Notes under the pieces: generated by a model
The model's input: only the letters and a program-made list of their open reading frames with translations
Told to the model about the DNA's origin: nothing
The model's database searches: none
Translations under genes and position numbers: made by a program
Assembly (NCBI GenBank): GCA_035272265.1
Contig: DATEQV010000041.1
Coordinates: 1 to 15,349 of the forward strand
Direction: 5' to 3'
DNA: 15,349 nt
Source: Acidisphaera sp035272265
GTDB lineage: Bacteria > Pseudomonadota > Alphaproteobacteria > Acetobacterales > Acetobacteraceae
Shown here: piece after piece, positions 13,205 to 15,349 of the stretch
Layout of the letters: each line of letters starts with the position of its first letter
Position numbering within the stretch: the stretch's first letter is position 1

Positions 13205-14053
13205 CTACCCGAGCGCCTGGCTGACGACGGCGAACACCCGCGCAGGGCCGATGGCGGCGGGCGGCGTGCCGCGCACCATCCGCAGCCCCGGCCCGGCATC
13301 GCTCAGTCCGTGAGCGACGAGCCAAGGCGCGAGGCCGCCGTCTTCGGTCACGTCGATGCGGACGAACTGGCCCGCGCGTTCGGCGAGGCAATGCGCGACC
13401 AGCGCCCTCGCCCCGGCCTGATCGGGTGCGACGACCGGGCCGATCACGTCGCCGCGGCCGAACCGGCGGAGCACCGCGAAGCCGGCGGGCGCACCGTCCC
13501 GGTCCAGCACGATCGTGGTTCCGGCCGAAAGAAGTGCGGCAACCAGCGCACCGCGATCCATGCCGGTCGCCATCCGGTCGAGCGCCGCCAACGCGGCGGG
13601 GTCGCTGCGCCCGATCGGCCGCAGGCGCTCGCCCTCGGCCAGCGGCTGCAGATCGGTCTGGCCGGCCGTGCCCTGCAACTGATGCAGCGTCCCGACGGTC
13701 GCGAAACCGAGGCGGCGGTACAGCGGCTCGCCGGCAGACGTCGCGTGCAGCACAACGCCGCGAGACCCGGCGATCTCCAGCAGGCGCTCCGTCACCGCCC
13801 GGCCCAGGCCCCGGTTCTGCGCCGCTTCCGTGACGCCCACCATGCCGAGCGCCGCGTGCGCGCGGCCGTAGGGCCAGATCATGCCGGTCGCGACGAGCGC
13901 ACCATCCTGCTCGGCGGCCACGCCCTCGCCGAGCCGCAGCATGAACGCCCAGTCGTCCGCCTGGTGCGGCCAGCCGAACGTGGCGGTCAGCGCGGACGCC
14001 GCTTGCAGGTCGGCCTCGCGCAGCCTGCGCAGGGCAATGCCGGTCGCCGCCAT
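13205..14053 (-). CDS. GNAT-family N-acetyltransferase with C-terminal extension
   Basis: A 282-residue cytoplasmic protein. The N-terminal GNAT domain (about 6-130) has MVGVTEAAQNRGLGRAVTER (71-90), in which QNRGLG is the acetyl-CoA pyrophosphate loop, and LYRRLGF (111-117). The second half (about 140-280) continues with a related fold, including DRDGAPAGFAVLRRFGRG and IGPVVAPDQAGARAL, as in YitH-like GNAT proteins that carry an extra C-terminal acetyltransferase-like domain. The acceptor is unknown; an amine or amino acid handled by this locus is plausible. The ATG at 14053 lies three bases after the stop of the FAD oxidoreductase, so the two are co-transcribed and probably coupled. Confidence 0.9.
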   Translation of the reverse strand: MAATGIALRRLREADLQAASALTATFGWPHQADDWAFMLRLGEGVAAEQDGALVATGMIWPYGRAHAALGMVGVTEAAQNRGLGRAVTERLLEIAGSRGVVLHATSAGEPLYRRLGFATVGTLHQLQGTAGQTDLQPLAEGERLRPIGRSDPAALAALDRMATGMDRGALVAALLSAGTTIVLDRDGAPAGFAVLRRFGRGDVIGPVVAPDQAGARALVAHCLAERAGQFVRIDVTEDGGLAPWLVAHGLSDAGPGLRMVRGTPPAAIGPARVFAVVSQALG

Positions 14054-14056
14054 CCG

Positions 14057-15349
14057 CTACATCATCCCCGGCGTGCCGAGATCGGTGCCGTCGACCAGCC
14101 GGGCATAGCGGTAGGGGTGCGGGTCGACCACCGGCTTGTCGCCGGTGATCAGGTCGGCGGCGAGGCGGCCCGCGGCGGGGCCGATCCCGAAGCCGTGCCC
14201 GCTGAAGCCGGTCGCCAGGAAGAAGCCGGGCAGCCGATCGACGGCGGAGATCACCGGGATCGCGTCGGGCGTGGAGTCGATCCAGCCGCCCCACGCCCGC
14301 GCCATGCGCAGCCCCTGCAAGGCGGGATAGGTGGCGGTGACGCGGTGCAGTGCCGGCTCGACGATGCCGAGGTCGGGCGGCGGGGCGAACTCGCGATGGC
14401 GCTCGAACGGGGTCGGTTTGTCGAACGACCACTTGCCTGCGGGTGCCTCCGGCCCCTGGAGGAAGCTGCGGCCGATGCCAACGCGCAGGCTTTTGCGGCG
14501 GCTGCGGAAGGTAGGCCAGAACACGCGCGCGTAGCGCAGGCCCTGGAGCGTGACCTCCAGCCGACCGCGATCCTGCGCGGCGATCAGATAACCGCCGTCG
14601 AGCCGTCGGGTGATCGTGAAGTCGGGCGTCGCCAGCCCGCCCGGCGTCACCTCCGGCGCGGGTGCGGTGATGAAGACCGTCGAGCGCACGCCGGCCTGCG
14701 GCAGGTCGATGCCGTGCCGCCGGCAGAGCATCGAGGACCAAGCACCGGCGGCGCACAGCACGGCATCGGTCGCGATCCGCCCACGCTCGGTCACCACGCC
14801 GCTGACCCGGCCTGCGATGACGTCCAGGCCGCGCACGGCGCAGTCCTGATGGATCGTGGCACCCAGCCGGCGCGCCGCTGCGGCGAGCCCCGGCGCGGCG
14901 AGCGAAGGTTCCGCCCGCCCGTCGCGGGGCGAGTGGACGCCGCCGATCCAGTCCTGCTCGTTGCCCGGGGTCAGCGCCTTCGCCTCGTCCGGGCCGAGCA
15001 TCCGGCTCTCGACCTGGAAGCTGCGCGCGGCCTCGACCCAGTTCTCCCACGCGGCGAGTTCGTCGCGGTTCTTGGTCACGTAGATCAGCCCGTTCCGGCG
15101 GAACCCGAGATCGGCGCCGATCTTGCCCGGCAGGCTGTCCCACAGCTCCATGCTGTGGCGCATCAGCGGAACTTCGCGCAGATCGCGGTTCTGCACGCGG
15201 CACCAGCCCCAGTTGCGGCTGGACTGCTCGGCGGCGATCCGCCCTTTCTCGACGAGCGCGACGGTCCGGCCTTTGCTCGCCAGGAAGTAGGCGGCGGCAA
15301 CGCCGACGATGCCGCCGCCGATGACGACGACGTCGGCGCGGGCGGGAAG
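14057..15349 (-). CDS. FAD-dependent amino-acid/amine oxidoreductase (DAO family), partial
   Basis: The gene runs off the right edge; 430 residues and the stop are inside the window, and only the first few residues should be missing. The visible N-terminus has the FAD loop VVVIGGGIVGVAAAYFLAS with Glu34 (window numbering) at the end of the next strand, then SSRNWGWCRVQNRDL, a mark of one DAO subgroup. Later come GAWSSMLCRRHGIDLPQ, AWGGWIDSTPDAIPVI, FLATGFSGHGFGIGPAAGR and a C-terminal LYRY-like PHPYRYARL. It probably oxidises a D-amino acid, N-methyl amino acid or similar amine. A GTG at 15196 could be mistaken for the start, but the FAD loop lies upstream of it in the same frame. It is coupled to the GNAT gene and is the second DAO-family oxidase of the locus. 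Confidence 0.93.
   Translation of the reverse strand, partial: LPARADVVVIGGGIVGVAAAYFLASKGRTVALVEKGRIAAEQSSRNWGWCRVQNRDLREVPLMRHSMELWDSLPGKIGADLGFRRNGLIYVTKNRDELAAWENWVEAARSFQVESRMLGPDEAKALTPGNEQDWIGGVHSPRDGRAEPSLAAPGLAAAARRLGATIHQDCAVRGLDVIAGRVSGVVTERGRIATDAVLCAAGAWSSMLCRRHGIDLPQAGVRSTVFITAPAPEVTPGGLATPDFTITRRLDGGYLIAAQDRGRLEVTLQGLRYARVFWPTFRSRRKSLRVGIGRSFLQGPEAPAGKWSFDKPTPFERHREFAPPPDLGIVEPALHRVTATYPALQGLRMARAWGGWIDSTPDAIPVISAVDRLPGFFLATGFSGHGFGIGPAAGRLAADLITGDKPVVDPHPYRYARLVDGTDLGTPGMM

Noticed and set aside
13194..15203. 669-codon minus-strand open frame
   Set aside because: It overlaps the GNAT and FAD oxidoreductase genes in a wrong phase, is dominated by Arg/Gly/Ala and has no domain signature.

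Overview
The window looks like chromosomal DNA of a high-GC alphaproteobacterium. Most of it has strong G/C at third codon positions, and it carries the 'MAGLVPAIHDF'-type palindromic repeat I associate with alphaproteobacterial genomes. The exact family cannot be read from the sequence (Acetobacteraceae, Sphingomonadales or a rhizobial group are all possible). I see no rRNA, CRISPR array, transposase or phage structural gene, and no convincing tRNA.

Layout. (1) 1-1300: a less GC-rich stretch with a short-chain dehydrogenase (SDR) gene on the minus strand. It is broken by at least two frameshifts, yet sits behind a well-formed FNR/FixK-type box with a -10 element at class II spacing. (2) 1330-4471: a divergent pair of units. 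An ornithine cyclodeaminase/mu-crystallin-family enzyme is on the minus strand. A HAD-family hydrolase and a PuuB-like FAD amine oxidoreductase, one base apart, are on the plus strand. The 231-bp gap between them holds three copies of an 8-mer at 20-21 bp intervals. (3) 4472-5561: a degraded, unrecognised plus-strand gene with a likely one-base insertion in a G run. It contains a hexamer tract, a 17-bp direct repeat and two palindromic elements. (4) 5562-10831, minus strand: a complete peptide/amine-type ABC importer, in transcription order Tat-exported binding protein, DppB-like permease, DppC-like permease and fused double ATPase. Its leader holds four mutually complementary half-sites. (5) 10997-12277: a GabT-like class III aminotransferase. 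(6) 12278-12613: a gap with a perfect stem-loop and a second copy of the composite palindrome. (7) 12614-13114: an Lrp/AsnC-family regulator. (8) 13205-15349: a GNAT acetyltransferase and, three bases upstream of it in transcription order, a second FAD amino-acid/amine oxidoreductase that runs off the right edge.

Taken together (inference), this is an uptake-and-catabolism locus for an amino acid, polyamine, opine or short peptide. The importer brings the compound in, the FAD oxidases, aminotransferase and cyclodeaminase-family enzyme remove or reduce amine nitrogen, and the Lrp-type protein is the likely local regulator. The substrate cannot be named from sequence. The strongest items for follow-up are the composite palindrome with compensatory changes between its two copies, the four-half-site leader of the transporter operon, the phased 8-mers in the divergent promoter, and the intact-looking FNR-type promoter in front of a dead SDR gene.
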